Assembly: GCF_000691805.2 (NCBI RefSeq)
Contig: NZ_DF820492.1
Span: 1 to 64,000, forward strand
DNA length: 64,000 nucleotides
Source of the DNA: Weissella oryzae SG25
GTDB taxonomy: Bacteria > Bacillota > Bacilli > Lactobacillales > Lactobacillaceae
Reading direction: 5' to 3'
The notes beneath the pieces were generated by a model. That model worked only from the letters and a program-made list of their open reading frames with translations. It did no database searches and had not been told where the DNA came from. Each line of letters begins with the position of its first letter. Positions within the stretch are counted from its first letter, which is position 1. The position numbers were made by a program, and so were the translations under genes. Shown here piece after piece: positions 10,130 to 18,629 of the stretch.

Positions 10130-11539
10130 ATGGCTAAGAAAAAAATATCAAGTAACTTCATTTATTTCTTTGGAGCATTTGGTGGTATTTTGTTCGGTTA
10201 TGATATTGGTGTTATGACCGGTGCGTTACCATTTTTGCAAACCGATTGGAACTTAGCCGGTAATGCTTCAATTACCGGTTGGATTACTTCTTCATTGATG
10301 TTAGGAGCAATCTTTGGTGGTGCTTTGGCTGGGCAACTATCTGACCGTTTGGGCCGTCGCCGAATGATTTTAATGTCAGCGGTTGTCTTTGCCGTCTTTG
10401 CCTTAGCATCGGCCTTTGCACCCACTCATGGTGGTGCAATGTTCCTAATCGCAATGCGAGTATTCTTAGGTCTAGGAGTTGGAGCAGCTTCTGCCCTTGT
10501 ACCAGCTTTCATGTCTGAGATGGCACCGGCTAAAGTTCGTGGACGTTTATCAGGAATTAATCAAGTGATGATTGTGTCAGGAATGTTAATTTCTTATATC
10601 GTTGACTATCTATTGCAAGGTTTGCCTACTGGAATTTCATGGCGGATGATGATTGGAATGGCTGCTGTGCCAGCTGTAATCCTCTTCTTGGGTGTCCTAC
10701 GTCTACCAGAATCACCACGTTTCTTGGTTAAACAAGGTAAGTTAGATGAAGCACGTCAAGTTTTGTCATGGATTCGTCCTGCTGATGAGGTTGCGAGTGA
10801 GCTTGCTGATATTCAAGCAACTGCTACGATTGAAAAGAAGGCAACATCATCAACTAATTGGGGTTCATTGCTAAGTGGGCGTTACCGTTATCTAGTTATC
10901 GCTGGTATCGGGGTAGCTGCTTTCCAACAATTCCAAGGCGCTAACGCAATTTTCTATTACATTCCATTGATTGTGCAATCAGCAACTGGTAAGGCCGCCA
11001 CATCTGCTCTAATGTGGCCAATTATTCAAGGTGTCATCTTGGTTGCCGGTTCACTATTCTTCTTAGTAATTGCTGACCGCTTCAACCGGCGGACACTCTT
11101 AACGGTTGGTGGTACAATTATGGGTCTTTCCTTCCTATTGCCAGCAATCTTGAATATGATTAGCCCAAGTTTGATGAAGTCACAGCCAATGCTATTGGTT
11201 GTATTCCTATCAATCTATGTTACCCTATATTCATGCACATGGGCACCGTTGACCTGGGTTATTGTGGGTGAGGTCTTCCCATTAGCAATCCGTGGTCGGG
11301 CATCTGGTTTAGCTTCATCATTTAACTGGATTGGTTCTTTCTTAGTTGGGTTACTTTTCCCAATTATGACCGCTGCCATGTCACAAGCTGCTGTCTTTGG
11401 TATCTTTGGTTTGATTTGCTTGTTGGGTGTCGTCTTCATCCGGACCCGAGTTCCCGAGACACGTGGTCATAGTCTTGAGGAAATCGAAGAAGCTGGTGCT
11501 CAAAAGGCCGGCATTGATACCTCAGCTGAAATTGCTTAG
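10130..11539 (+). CDS. araE: Pentose:H+ symporter (MFS sugar porter), probable arabinose importer
   Basis: The 469-residue protein has 12 predicted membrane segments and sugar-porter motifs: GYDIGVMTGAL in TM1, DRLGRRR in the first cytoplasmic loop, PESPRFL, and PETRG at the C-terminus. A GTG start at 10118 overlapping the araA stop is possible. The ATG at 10130 gives an N-terminus collinear with the related porter at 49099 and is preferred. Arabinose specificity rests on context. Confidence 0.85.
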   Translation: MAKKKISSNFIYFFGAFGGILFGYDIGVMTGALPFLQTDWNLAGNASITGWITSSLMLGAIFGGALAGQLSDRLGRRRMILMSAVVFAVFALASAFAPTHGGAMFLIAMRVFLGLGVGAASALVPAFMSEMAPAKVRGRLSGINQVMIVSGMLISYIVDYLLQGLPTGISWRMMIGMAAVPAVILFLGVLRLPESPRFLVKQGKLDEARQVLSWIRPADEVASELADIQATATIEKKATSSTNWGSLLSGRYRYLVIAGIGVAAFQQFQGANAIFYYIPLIVQSATGKAATSALMWPIIQGVILVAGSLFFLVIADRFNRRTLLTVGGTIMGLSFLLPAILNMISPSLMKSQPMLLVVFLSIYVTLYSCTWAPLTWVIVGEVFPLAIRGRASGLASSFNWIGSFLVGLLFPIMTAAMSQAAVFGIFGLICLLGVVFIRTRVPETRGHSLEEIEEAGAQKAGIDTSAEIA

Positions 11540-11583
11540 AGTACTAATAATGACAAGGTCATTAACAGATTAGAATTATAGAG

Positions 11584-11616
11584 AATGTCTGGTTTTAATT
11601 ACCAGGCATTTTTTTA
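11584..11616 (+). terminator. Intrinsic terminator
   Basis: AATGTCTGGT and ACCAGGCATT form a 10-bp stem with one G-U pair, followed by T7. Confidence 0.85.
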
Positions 11617-11842
11617 TGCCCTTTTTTAAGTGAGCATAAGTTTTGTTATTTACAAAAAGCCCTGTATTCAGGCAGCAATGAGTTACTTACTTAGCGGAAA
11701 AAATGTTTAATTTAAGGTTGGTTACATTAACTATTAACGTTATTAAATAAACTTATTGCGAATAGCAATTACTCGGTGACGAAACTGATTTTATCAGTTA
11801 GATTTAGTCTTTTATTTAGTCAGTCAAGCGGAGGTTAAAGCA

Positions 11843-12337
11843 ATGATGCAAATTCAAAAAGTTAATGCCTTTAGTCGGTTAATTCATGGGGTCTTAAAAC
11901 GTAAACAAAGCCAAGTTAGGCCACAAACTGTGCTCTATGAAGATTTAAGTCAAGAATTATGGTTAGTCATTTTAGCTCAACAGGCTAAAATTCCAACCCT
12001 GGCTAGTGAAAATAATTTAATGCTTTTTATTTTATTATCCTGCCGAGCAGCTGATTATCTAAAAAAAGAAACCCGACTACTTTTACGAAATGAACCGAGT
12101 GAAAGTAGTCGACTCGATCAGATTACGGAGACAGTAGAGCCAGAATTAGAGTTAAGTTTGGCTGCTTTTATTGAGCAACTGGATGATGTAACCAATCAGC
12201 GCTTGCTACGCCTGCTAGTCGCCGACCCAACTCTAACACACGGACAACGGCAAAAAAGTTTGCGACTCAGTCGTGCAACGTATTATCGCCGGTTGAATCA
12301 ATTACGACAGGAACTAAAACAATTTTTAGAACTTTGA
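11843..12337 (+). CDS. Small sigma-70-like regulator
   Basis: The 164-residue product has a region-2-like stretch near residues 28-60 (YEDLSQELWLVIL) and a C-terminal helix-turn-helix near 133-160 (SLRLSRATYYRRLNQLRQEL) of the kind seen in region 4 of short ECF or ComX-like sigma factors. GGAGG lies before the start. It probably directs transcription of a small regulon that may include the two small genes that follow. It could instead be a non-sigma HTH regulator. Confidence 0.6.
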   Translation: MMQIQKVNAFSRLIHGVLKRKQSQVRPQTVLYEDLSQELWLVILAQQAKIPTLASENNLMLFILLSCRAADYLKKETRLLLRNEPSESSRLDQITETVEPELELSLAAFIEQLDDVTNQRLLRLLVADPTLTHGQRQKSLRLSRATYYRRLNQLRQELKQFLEL

Positions 12338-12440
12338 GACTATTTACTAGGTGGACGGCGTTATTATATATGTCGCCAAAGTATGGTGACCGCACAGTGA
12401 TAATTTGGCCAAGTTATCTAGCTTAGAAAGGCGGTTTTTG

Positions 12441-12650
12441 ATGAAGGTAATTAAAAAAGTACGGTTTAATGGTGTCTTAAAGTCAGCGGCTGGCAGTCTT
12501 CAGACGGTTGTTCGAACCTTCCAAGTGCGCGTTAATTTAACCGAGAGCGAGTTAAAACGATTAATTAGTTTAGTTGAAACCATTGGGGCTGAGGAGATTT
12601 TAGAAGTTCGGGTTATCACCGTTGAGGTGCCATTTAGCAAAGCCAAATAA
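12441..12650 (+). CDS. Small protein, DUF1659-like (tentative)
   Basis: This is a 69-residue protein with alternating beta-strand-like segments. The ATG preceded by AGGCGG is used rather than an upstream ATG without a ribosome site. In lactic acid bacteria, pairs of DUF1659- and DUF2922-type small proteins often sit together behind a small sigma-like gene, and this resembles that arrangement. The family assignment is from memory of the pattern and is weak. Confidence 0.55.
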   Translation: MKVIKKVRFNGVLKSAAGSLQTVVRTFQVRVNLTESELKRLISLVETIGAEEILEVRVITVEVPFSKAK

Positions 12651-12664
12651 GCAGGAGGGCAATG

Positions 12665-12949
12665 ATGTTAAAGAGTTTAGCTTTAATTTTTCAGGCAAAT
12701 ATTAATGTTGGTAATCGGACTAAAAAGGTGATTACCTTTGATAACGCACGGGCCGATTTAACCAAAGAACGCACTCAGGCCATTATGGAGGAGCTTAAGG
12801 CGATGGATTTTGTGCTAGTAAATAATGGAACTGCTAAGTTTGGCAATAGTCTGGGCGAAATTAAAGGGGCACATTATGTTGCCAGTCAAAAGGAAGTTAT
12901 CTTTGGTGAAACACCTAATAAAAGTGAAGATTCAATCGAACTTATATGA
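12665..12949 (+). CDS. Small protein, DUF2922-like (tentative)
   Basis: This is a 94-residue protein. An ATG at 12662 is only 2 nt from the GGAGGG site, so the next ATG at 12665 (5-nt spacing) is chosen. The pattern of beta strands followed by DLTKERTQAIMEELKA recalls the DUF2922 family. It lies 14 nt after the previous small gene and is surely co-transcribed. Function is unknown. Confidence 0.55.
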   Translation: MLKSLALIFQANINVGNRTKKVITFDNARADLTKERTQAIMEELKAMDFVLVNNGTAKFGNSLGEIKGAHYVASQKEVIFGETPNKSEDSIELI

Positions 12950-13047
12950 AATTAGGGCATCTTGTAGTATGAATTAAGCTAACGGGACGCGGGTTAAATA
13001 AAAATGTTAAGAAATGTTTAACTTATTTTAAGTTTGGCTCAATTTCG

Positions 13048-13076
13048 ATGACCTTTTTGTGAATTCGATATAGAAT
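13048..13076 (+). promoter_or_regulatory. Promoter of candidate ncRNA
   Basis: ATGACC (13048-13053) and TAGAAT (13071-13076) are 17 nt apart. The predicted start is near 13083, just before the first helix of the candidate RNA. Confidence 0.5.
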
Positions 13077-13082
13077 GTATTT

Positions 13083-13249
13083 ATCGAATGGTTAATACCA
13101 TCCGGGTAACCTTTTAATAGTACAGATTCATAACTGATTCGTGTTTCAATGGCCCCACCTCTGAAACCGAGTTATCCTAATAGTAGGCTGGTTAGCATCT
13201 TTAAAAAGTTCTAACCATTGGCGACCATACATTAGTGTGGTCGTTTTTT
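13083..13249 (+). ncRNA. Structured non-coding RNA candidate (about 165 nt)
   Basis: The 5' AATGGTTA (13087-13094) is complementary to the 3' TAACCATT (13212-13219). GGGTAAC (13104-13110) pairs with GTTATCC (13171-13177), and GTTTCA (13143) with TGAAAC (13162). The transcript ends at a strong terminator (CGACCATAC/GTGTGGTCG, T6). The long interrupted hairpin and length recall 6S RNA. A local hairpin TGGTTAG/CTAACCA (13189/13211) competes with the closing helix. No open reading frame is evident. Confidence 0.55.
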
Positions 13250-13332
13250 AATGCATTTAGTTATGCTTATTGAATGAAGATAGCCTACTAAGAAGACTGA
13301 GTGAAATCAATTAATTGACTATATAATTATCT

Positions 13333-13342
13333 GGTTTAAACC
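13333..13342. promoter_or_regulatory. Palindrome upstream of rbsR, possible operator
   Basis: GGTTTAAACC is a perfect palindrome just downstream of a TTGACT box (13315-13320). It may take part in rbsR autoregulation, but the -10 element is unclear. Confidence 0.35.
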
Positions 13343-13429
13343 ACTGGTAAAATCAGGTAAAATAAATCCAAAGAGCAATTAGTGAAACGTTATCGTTGCC
13401 TCTATATTCTAAATGAAAGAGATAAGTTC

Positions 13430-14446
13430 ATGATCGAAAAAGCGAAGCGTCCATCTATCAAGGACGTAGCAAAACTAGCAGGAGTATCAATTACGACTGT
13501 TTCGCAAATCCTCAATCATAAAAGCGAACGTTTTCCACGTGATACGATTGAAAGAGTAATAGCGGCCAAAAACCAGCTCGGTTATATCCCTAATAAAAGT
13601 GCACAAAAGCTACGTGGGACGGCTAAACCTTTAATAGGTGTCCTAGTACCTTCATTGCGCAACCCTTTTTTTGCAGATTTAATGCAAAGCATGGAGGAAC
13701 ATGCCAATAATCAAGTTGAGTTGATTTTCCAAGCAGCAAAAGATGCTGATTTTAAAGCTAACATTGAAAATTTAGTTGAACGGGGTGTAAACGGACTGGT
13801 AATTGCCCGGACGGTTGAACGAGCTGAAGAGACCTTTACATTTTTGAAACAGCATGGTGTGGCGGTTACCGTACTTGATCAGGCAAATGATACCGGCATG
13901 GCAGATGTTTTAACTACCGATGATTATCATGGGGGTCAACTTGTTGGTGAATTTTTGGTTAACCAAGGTCACCAAAGCGTGGCGTTAATTATTCCTGATA
14001 TTGTGACTAATAATATGCAAAGACGGATTGATGGCTTTAAAAATCAGTGGTTGGCTGAAACACGACAACTTTTTGAGATTAAAACAGTCTTATCAAAGCA
14101 TGGCGGACTAGCAGTTTCTGCTAAGGTCGCACAGTTGGTCAGTAGTGGGGTAACAGCCGCTTTCACTTTAAATGATGAGTTAGGAATTGGTTTGTCGCGT
14201 GGTTTGCGAAATATTGGTGTGAAAATTCCAACGGATCTTAGTATTATTGGTTATGATAATACTGATTATTCAGAATTTGTAAATCCAGCTTTAACAACCG
14301 TGACCCAACCAGTCTGGCAGCTTGGTCAACGGGCTTTGGATATGGTAACGGACCGGTTGAAGCATCCTAGCATGCCATATCAAGCAGAAGAGTTAGCGGT
14401 TATTCGTTTGGTTGAACGCGAATCAACGCAAGCGCTAACAAACTAG
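13430..14446 (+). CDS. rbsR: LacI-family ribose repressor
   Basis: The 338-residue product has an N-terminal LacI HTH (SIKDVAKLAGVSITTVSQIL) and hinge, then a sugar-binding domain. The ATG at 13430 fits the normal LacI-family start. A GTG at 13382 would add 16 atypical residues. It is followed by rbsK with a palindromic operator between them, so it is assigned as RbsR. Confidence 0.8.
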   Translation: MIEKAKRPSIKDVAKLAGVSITTVSQILNHKSERFPRDTIERVIAAKNQLGYIPNKSAQKLRGTAKPLIGVLVPSLRNPFFADLMQSMEEHANNQVELIFQAAKDADFKANIENLVERGVNGLVIARTVERAEETFTFLKQHGVAVTVLDQANDTGMADVLTTDDYHGGQLVGEFLVNQGHQSVALIIPDIVTNNMQRRIDGFKNQWLAETRQLFEIKTVLSKHGGLAVSAKVAQLVSSGVTAAFTLNDELGIGLSRGLRNIGVKIPTDLSIIGYDNTDYSEFVNPALTTVTQPVWQLGQRALDMVTDRLKHPSMPYQAEELAVIRLVERESTQALTN

Positions 14447-14467
14447 TCAATTAGGCAATAAGAGTGC

Positions 14468-14516
14468 TTGCAGCTAGATTGATTTTGTAGTAATATAATT
14501 TTATTAAAACGTTTTA
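14468..14516 (+). promoter_or_regulatory. rbsK promoter and RbsR-type operator
   Basis: TTGCAG (14468-14473), a 17-nt spacer and TAATAT (14491-14496) form the promoter. TAAAACGTTTTA (14505-14516) is a perfect LacI-type palindrome with a central CG lying over the predicted start site. Confidence 0.75.
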
Positions 14517-14542
14517 CTTAATTTGCGATGGAGTAGATAAAT

Positions 14543-15463
14543 ATGAAAAATATTGTAGTTGTTGGGAGTCTAAACCTTGATGTTGTTTCTGAAATCGAAA
14601 AGTTACCACACCAAGGGGCTACGATTTCAGTTAAGCATCAATCACAAAATCTAGGTGGCAAGGGTGCCAACCAAGCCGTTGCAGCAGCACGGCAAGGTGG
14701 TCAGGTTAGTTTCGTTGGGGCGGTAGGTGCTGATGAAGCTGGTGAGCGCTTTAAGAAGGTCCTTCGTGAAGAAGGCATTGACGTTAGTGGAATTGTTACT
14801 AAAAAAGTACCAACTGGTTCAGCCTCAATCTTGCTAGAGGATGATGGGCACAATACGATTATGGTTTATGGTGGTGCGAATGCCGAGTTAACCGCCGATG
14901 ATATTGTTAAATCAGAGAATATTATTGCGAATGCTGATGTTGTGATTGCACAATTTGAAGTTCCACAAGAAGCAGTCGCTAAAGCTTTTTATTTTGCGAA
15001 GAAGTATGGTGCTTTGACGATTCTTAATCCAGCGCCAATTATTGAGCAAGAAGCTATTTTGCCAGAGGTACTAAGCTCAACTGATATTATCGTACCAAAT
15101 GAAACTGAGGCTGCTGCGCTGGTTGGAATGGAACCATCAACCGATAAGGCTAAGCTAGCCGCCGTTCGTGAAGCAATGGCTCAATTAACAATTCAAAAGA
15201 CAGTCATTACTTTAGGTGAAGACGGTGTCTTTTACCATTTGGCAGATGAAGATCAAGTGGCGCCAATCTTTAAGGTTAAGCCAGTTGATACAACTGCAGC
15301 GGGTGATACATTCATCGGTTCATTGACGGTTGAGTTGAACAAAGATTTGACCAATGCAGCTGAAGCAATTAAATATTCTTCAAAAGCTAGTTCAATCGCA
15401 ATTCAACATTTTGGCGCTTTGCAATCAATTCCAACCCGTCGGGAAGTTTTGAAAGATTTATAA
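14543..15463 (+). CDS. rbsK: Ribokinase
   Basis: The 306-residue PfkB-family kinase starts with GSLNLDVV. It has the substrate motif GGKGANQAVAAARQG near residue 38 and the anion-hole/catalytic motif DTTAAGDTF near 252, whose last D is the catalytic base. It phosphorylates D-ribose to ribose 5-phosphate. No ribose transporter is linked here. The gene ends in its own terminator. Confidence 0.94.
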   Translation: MKNIVVVGSLNLDVVSEIEKLPHQGATISVKHQSQNLGGKGANQAVAAARQGGQVSFVGAVGADEAGERFKKVLREEGIDVSGIVTKKVPTGSASILLEDDGHNTIMVYGGANAELTADDIVKSENIIANADVVIAQFEVPQEAVAKAFYFAKKYGALTILNPAPIIEQEAILPEVLSSTDIIVPNETEAAALVGMEPSTDKAKLAAVREAMAQLTIQKTVITLGEDGVFYHLADEDQVAPIFKVKPVDTTAAGDTFIGSLTVELNKDLTNAAEAIKYSSKASSIAIQHFGALQSIPTRREVLKDL

Positions 15464-15478
15464 ACGCTTGTTAAAAAG

Positions 15479-15511
15479 CACCAAACCTAAATGTCGGTTT
15501 GGTGTTTTTTT
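15479..15511 (+). terminator. rbsK terminator
   Basis: CACCAAACC and GGTTTGGTG form a 9-bp stem followed by T7. Confidence 0.9.
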
Positions 15512-16176
15512 GTGGTTAAAATCAGCTAATGTTAGTAGTTGTGATCTTAACCAAAATGCTTAAGGGATGGGCCAAACAAAGTACTACCGAGTAAGCAGCA
15601 CCTAGTTTGGCTGGTGATCTCTGTTTTTGCAAGAAAATTTTGGCGCAGCTCGCTTATTTATTGTACCAGCAATTGATTTTCCATTAGTTACCAGCTATTT
15701 CTAGAGCGTAAGTATGAAAAGGCTGAGTACTTAGTTCAATCGCAAGTGATATAAGTTATAGCTCCTTCTATTTATAGAAGAAAAGTAGCAAAATTTGGTC
15801 GCGTTGTTTGTAAAAACTGACGAAGTTCTGATATTGATGGCTAATAGTGTATTTAATTGGTCGTGCTAACTAAAAATACTTTAAATGAAAAGGACTTGGT
15901 TTAATCGTACATTAGGCTAAGCCTTTTTTGCTTATTTAGAGTGACTTTGTGATTAAATCAGTTATTTTTAGCTGAAACTTCCGTGATAATAATTAGTTTG
16001 GTGAGAAAGGGCGCTGAATAATCAAGCTTAGTAGGCATAAAACTCCTTGAAGGCTAAAAGATGCCGTTTGCTAGGGCTTTATACCTGCTTGTGTTGGTTT
16101 TATCGAGCAACTAACGGGGGGGTAAACTGCCTGCTTTAGAAAAAGTTTAGAAATTAACAATTTAAATTAAAAAGAC
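15512..16176. other. Non-coding stretch, possibly decayed DNA
   Basis: No open frame with a ribosome site or recognisable domain was found on either strand. Short fragments look codon-like but are broken by stops. An imperfect inverted repeat near 16038-16094 (AGGcATAAA/TTTATaCCT) is the only local structure noted. It may be the remnant of a lost gene. Confidence 0.4.
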
Positions 16177-16313
16177 AGCAAACGCTTACATGATAAGGGA
16201 TGAAGCGGATTATACTTACAGAATTACTGAGTATGTTAAATTTTTTTATTAAGTTGGTTGCTTAAAAAAACCAACCGTGTATAATATATTTTGTAATAGT
16301 GATAGCGGTTACA
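16177..16313 (+). promoter_or_regulatory. Xyloside transporter promoter: XylR operator and cre
   Basis: The promoter is -35 TTGCTT (16258-16263), a 16-nt spacer and -10 TATAAT (16280-16285). An inverted repeat AAGTTGGTT/AACCAACC (16252-16276) over the -35 matches the repeat upstream of xylA and is the likely XylR operator. TGATAGCGGTTACA (16300-16313) is a perfect cre. AGCAAACGCTTACA (16177-16190) is a 12/14 cre-like match. Confidence 0.8.
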
Positions 16314-16372
16314 CACCGCAACATTACTTGAAATTTTTTATTAATGTATTGCTTTCTTAGGAGGAAGATAAT

Positions 16373-16632
16373 ATGGCTAAGTTTGCGCCAGCGGATGACC
16401 AATTCGCTAAGCTAACAGTTGCTGATCGAAATGGGTTCGCCGTGGGTGATTTCTCACAAAACCTAATCTTCGGTACTGTCGGTGGATTTTTGCTTTTCTA
16501 CCTAACTTCTGTTTCAGGAATCTCAGCTGCTGTTGGAGCAACGATTTTCTTGTTCGTTCGTTGGGTTAACGTTTTCTGGGATCCTTGGGTTGGATCAATG
16601 GTCGACAAGAGCCCAGTTACTAAGGATGGAAA
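16373..16632 (+). pseudogene. xylP: Xyloside transporter (GPH family, XylP-like), 5' fragment
   Basis: The first 86 codons of a GPH-family symporter are preceded by GGAGGAAG. The reading ends DPWVGSMVDKSPVTKDG, the conserved loop after TM2. It then runs into the inserted element and stops after four foreign codons (90 residues in all). Joining base 16632 to 46044 restores one open frame of 484 residues through the family sequence KDGKYRKFIK. The fragment keeps the complete xyl promoter. The insertion should abolish transport of beta-xylosides or xylo-oligosaccharides by this protein. The specificity is inferred from the adjacent xylosidase. Confidence 0.92.
16630..16632. other. Left junction core (attL)
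   Basis: AAA is the only sequence shared by the two junctions. The left flank reads GGATGG-AAA and the element then begins CCTACTAAG. The crossover lies within these three bases, probably at an AA/TT dinucleotide. Confidence 0.8.
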
Positions 16633-16647
16633 CCTACTAAGATAAAA

Positions 16648-16733
16648 GGGTAGATAACAAGGATTCAACAACTTATGAATTCTTGCTATTAAACCCTATT
16701 TTTTTTGCCAGGATAAGCCTGGACTTTTTTTTG
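16648..16733 (+). terminator. Two tandem terminators at the left end of the element
   Basis: GGGT...CAAGGATTC pairs with GAATTCTTG...ACCC over about 17 bp, then T8 (to 16709). A second stem CCAGG/CCTGG is followed by T8 (to 16732). They should block read-through from the strong xyl promoter into the element and would also stop a transcript from the predicted circle-junction promoter. Confidence 0.75.
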
Positions 16734-16774
16734 AAATAAAAAACCCATACATGATATGAAAGAAGAATTAGCTT

Positions 16775-17023
16775 ATGACCAGTAAGTCTTTAGCAGTTGA
16801 GCTCAAAAATTGGCGCACTGCGGAACGTCTAACGCTCTTACAGGCGCAAGAACGAACAAACATTCATAGAAATACTTTACAACGTTATGAGCACCGTGAG
16901 GGCGGTATACCAAAAGCTGAAAATATTATTCGGCTTGCAAAAGTATTAAAAATGGATTTGGAAACTGTCTTGCGCTTAGCAATGTACGATAAAGAATTAA
17001 ATACAAAGAAAAAAGACCAGTAG
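16775..17023 (+). CDS. XRE-family HTH regulator
   Basis: The 82-residue protein is almost entirely one helix-turn-helix of the lambda Cro/XRE type (TLLQAQERTNIHRNTLQRYE with RLAKVLKMDLETVL). It is the first gene of the element and lies next to the iteron origin, so it may control replication or the integrated/circular switch. The ribosome site is weak (AAAGAAG). Confidence 0.8.
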   Translation: MTSKSLAVELKNWRTAERLTLLQAQERTNIHRNTLQRYEHREGGIPKAENIIRLAKVLKMDLETVLRLAMYDKELNTKKKDQ

Positions 17024-17110
17024 GTCTAGTTGAGTAATCTCGCCAAAGATATAACCTACCCAACAAACCACTGATCTTTTTGCTCAAACTGCTACTTGTA
17101 AAACAAGCGG

Positions 17111-17214
17111 CAAAATTTAAAATAAAACACTCATAACAAGAGTTCAAAAATTTAAAATAAAACACTCATAACAAGAGTTCAAAAATTTTAAATAAAACAC
17201 TCTAACTTTTGTGT
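17111..17214 (+). repeat. Three 35-bp iterons, replication origin
   Basis: The unit, with core AAAACACTCATAACAAGAG, occurs in near-identical copies starting at about 17111 and 17145. A third, diverged copy starts at 17180. The shared AACAC element is at 17126, 17161 and 17196, exactly 35 bp apart. Each full copy contains an ACTC/GAGT inverted repeat. Position directly upstream of the initiator gene is typical for an iteron oriV. Confidence 0.85.
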
Positions 17215-17379
17215 GCCTTTTAAGCCCACCCGTTAAAGTTTCTACAAATAATAATATCGTTTTTGTTCCCATTTGAAAAGCATAAACGGTCATTTTAATC
17301 AATTTTTGTAGGATTTCTGCTTATTTTTTAGATTAAGCAGCGTTATCTGAATAAATAAGCAGACAAGGAAGTGCTAAGC

Positions 17380-18180
17380 ATGGAAAGAATTAGTTTTAAA
17401 CAAGTTCAAACATCTGAAAGATTTTTTCAAATGCCGTGGGCTTTGTATGAAGTTGACTATTATAAAAAAATGACAACAGACGCAAAAGTTATGTATGGAA
17501 TGTTGAAAGATCGTTTCAATCTATCAGTAATGAATAATTGGGTTGATGAAAATGGTGACGTGTACTTGATTTTTACGATTGAAAAATTGCAAGAAATGAT
17601 GAACATTAGTAAACCAACTGTTATTAAAGTGAAGAAAGAACTTAAAAAATACGGCCTGTTGGAAGAAGTACGTCAAGGTTTGAACAAACCCAATAGAATT
17701 TACGTTGGCATGATAAAAGATGTTATCCACAGGGTTGAGCCCAGTGATACCAAGGAGGTTAAAAATTTTAACCTCCAGAAGTCAAATAATTTAACTTCCA
17801 GAAGTAAAGAATCTTTACCTCAAGAGGTTAAAAATTTTAACTCGAATCATACTGAGGTTAGTAATACTACTTTTAATCATACTGAGATTATTTCTTTTGA
17901 TGATGATGAACAAATCAATCAATCAGCAGGTGAAGAATTGCAGATTGAAGAACAAGTAATCGCCCAGAATCTTAAAAGTGAAATGGGTATCTCGTATAAA
18001 GCCTTAAATCCAGCACAGCGAAATAAATTATTAGAGCTAGTTAAGGCCACAGATTTAGAGATCGTCTTGGCTGGAATAAAGCGAAGTGGTCTTGCTGGTG
18101 GAAAATCTATTAACTATGTTGTTTCAACTGTTGAAACCTTAGAGAACGAGTTACAGCAAAAAATGGCGCAAACATATTAG
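17380..18180 (+). CDS. repA: Plasmid replication initiator, RepA_N family
   Basis: The 266-residue product starts MERISFKQVQTSERFFQMP and has a winged-helix initiator domain in the first 120 residues (MYGMLKDRFNLS, ISKPTVIKVKKELKKYGLLEE), typical of RepA_N proteins of lactobacillar and enterococcal plasmids. The C-terminal third is separate and helical. AAGGAAG precedes the ATG at 17380. An upstream GTG at 17371 has no room for a ribosome site. It should bind the iterons just upstream and allow the excised element to replicate as a plasmid. Confidence 0.9.
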   Translation: MERISFKQVQTSERFFQMPWALYEVDYYKKMTTDAKVMYGMLKDRFNLSVMNNWVDENGDVYLIFTIEKLQEMMNISKPTVIKVKKELKKYGLLEEVRQGLNKPNRIYVGMIKDVIHRVEPSDTKEVKNFNLQKSNNLTSRSKESLPQEVKNFNSNHTEVSNTTFNHTEIISFDDDEQINQSAGEELQIEEQVIAQNLKSEMGISYKALNPAQRNKLLELVKATDLEIVLAGIKRSGLAGGKSINYVVSTVETLENELQQKMAQTY

Positions 18181-18194
18181 AAAGTGAGTAGATA

Positions 18195-18326
18195 ATGGCA
18201 ATCTTTAAAATATTAAAGCCAATCGTATTTATTTTTGGGTTAGCTTTTCTAGCTTTATATTGGGTAGCAAAGATTTTTCTAAAAGTTCTAGAAATGGTGT
18301 TTTGGATCACTTTAGCTCTGATATAG
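18195..18326 (+). CDS. Small membrane protein (43 aa)
   Basis: A frame of 43 residues has one or two hydrophobic segments (IVFIFGLAFLALYWVAKIFL, then LEMVFWITLAL). It lies 14 nt after repA with AAAGTGAG upstream. No family was recognised, and it may be a conjugation accessory or hypothetical. Confidence 0.5.
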   Translation: MAIFKILKPIVFIFGLAFLALYWVAKIFLKVLEMVFWITLALI

Positions 18327-18347
18327 AGAGGGAGTAGGAATGGACTG

Positions 18348-18629
18348 ATGAAAAATAATCAAGTAAGAACAGTCACTATGACAGTGGAAAATTACAATAA
18401 AATTCTTGCTGTTAAGGAGAAAGCAGATTTTGAAGGTATTAAAAAATCTAAAGAAGAACTCGTTCGTATGTTTAGAGCAAATGAGTTTGACCGATTATCA
18501 CTTTCAGCAGTCTTTGATGTATATCGTAACTTTGATACAGCAAAGTTTATGAAGCGTTCTAATAACAAAGTTATTTGCAAAATTTCAGTTAACACTGGTC
18601 AAGATATGGTAGAGGTGAGACAACAATGA
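18348..18629 (+). CDS. Hypothetical protein, 93 aa
   Basis: GGAGTAGGA precedes the ATG. The product is soluble, helical and charged, and no domain was recognised. Its last four bases overlap the next start (ATGA), so the two are translationally coupled. It lies in the replication/partition segment of the element. Confidence 0.65.
   Translation: MKNNQVRTVTMTVENYNKILAVKEKADFEGIKKSKEELVRMFRANEFDRLSLSAVFDVYRNFDTAKFMKRSNNKVICKISVNTGQDMVEVRQQ

Noticed and set aside
15512-16176. Possible decayed transporter between rbsK and the xyl promoter
   Set aside because: Only short codon-like fragments were visible and no family motif could be followed across stops, so it is left as non-coding.
16630-16632. 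AAA as a target duplication made by a DDE transposase
   Set aside because: No terminal inverted repeats and no DDE transposase are present. The IS110 enzyme does not make staggered duplications, so AAA is read as a recombination core.
17111-17214. Short repeats as a CRISPR array
   Set aside because: The repeats are contiguous with no unique spacers and lie beside repA, so they are iterons.
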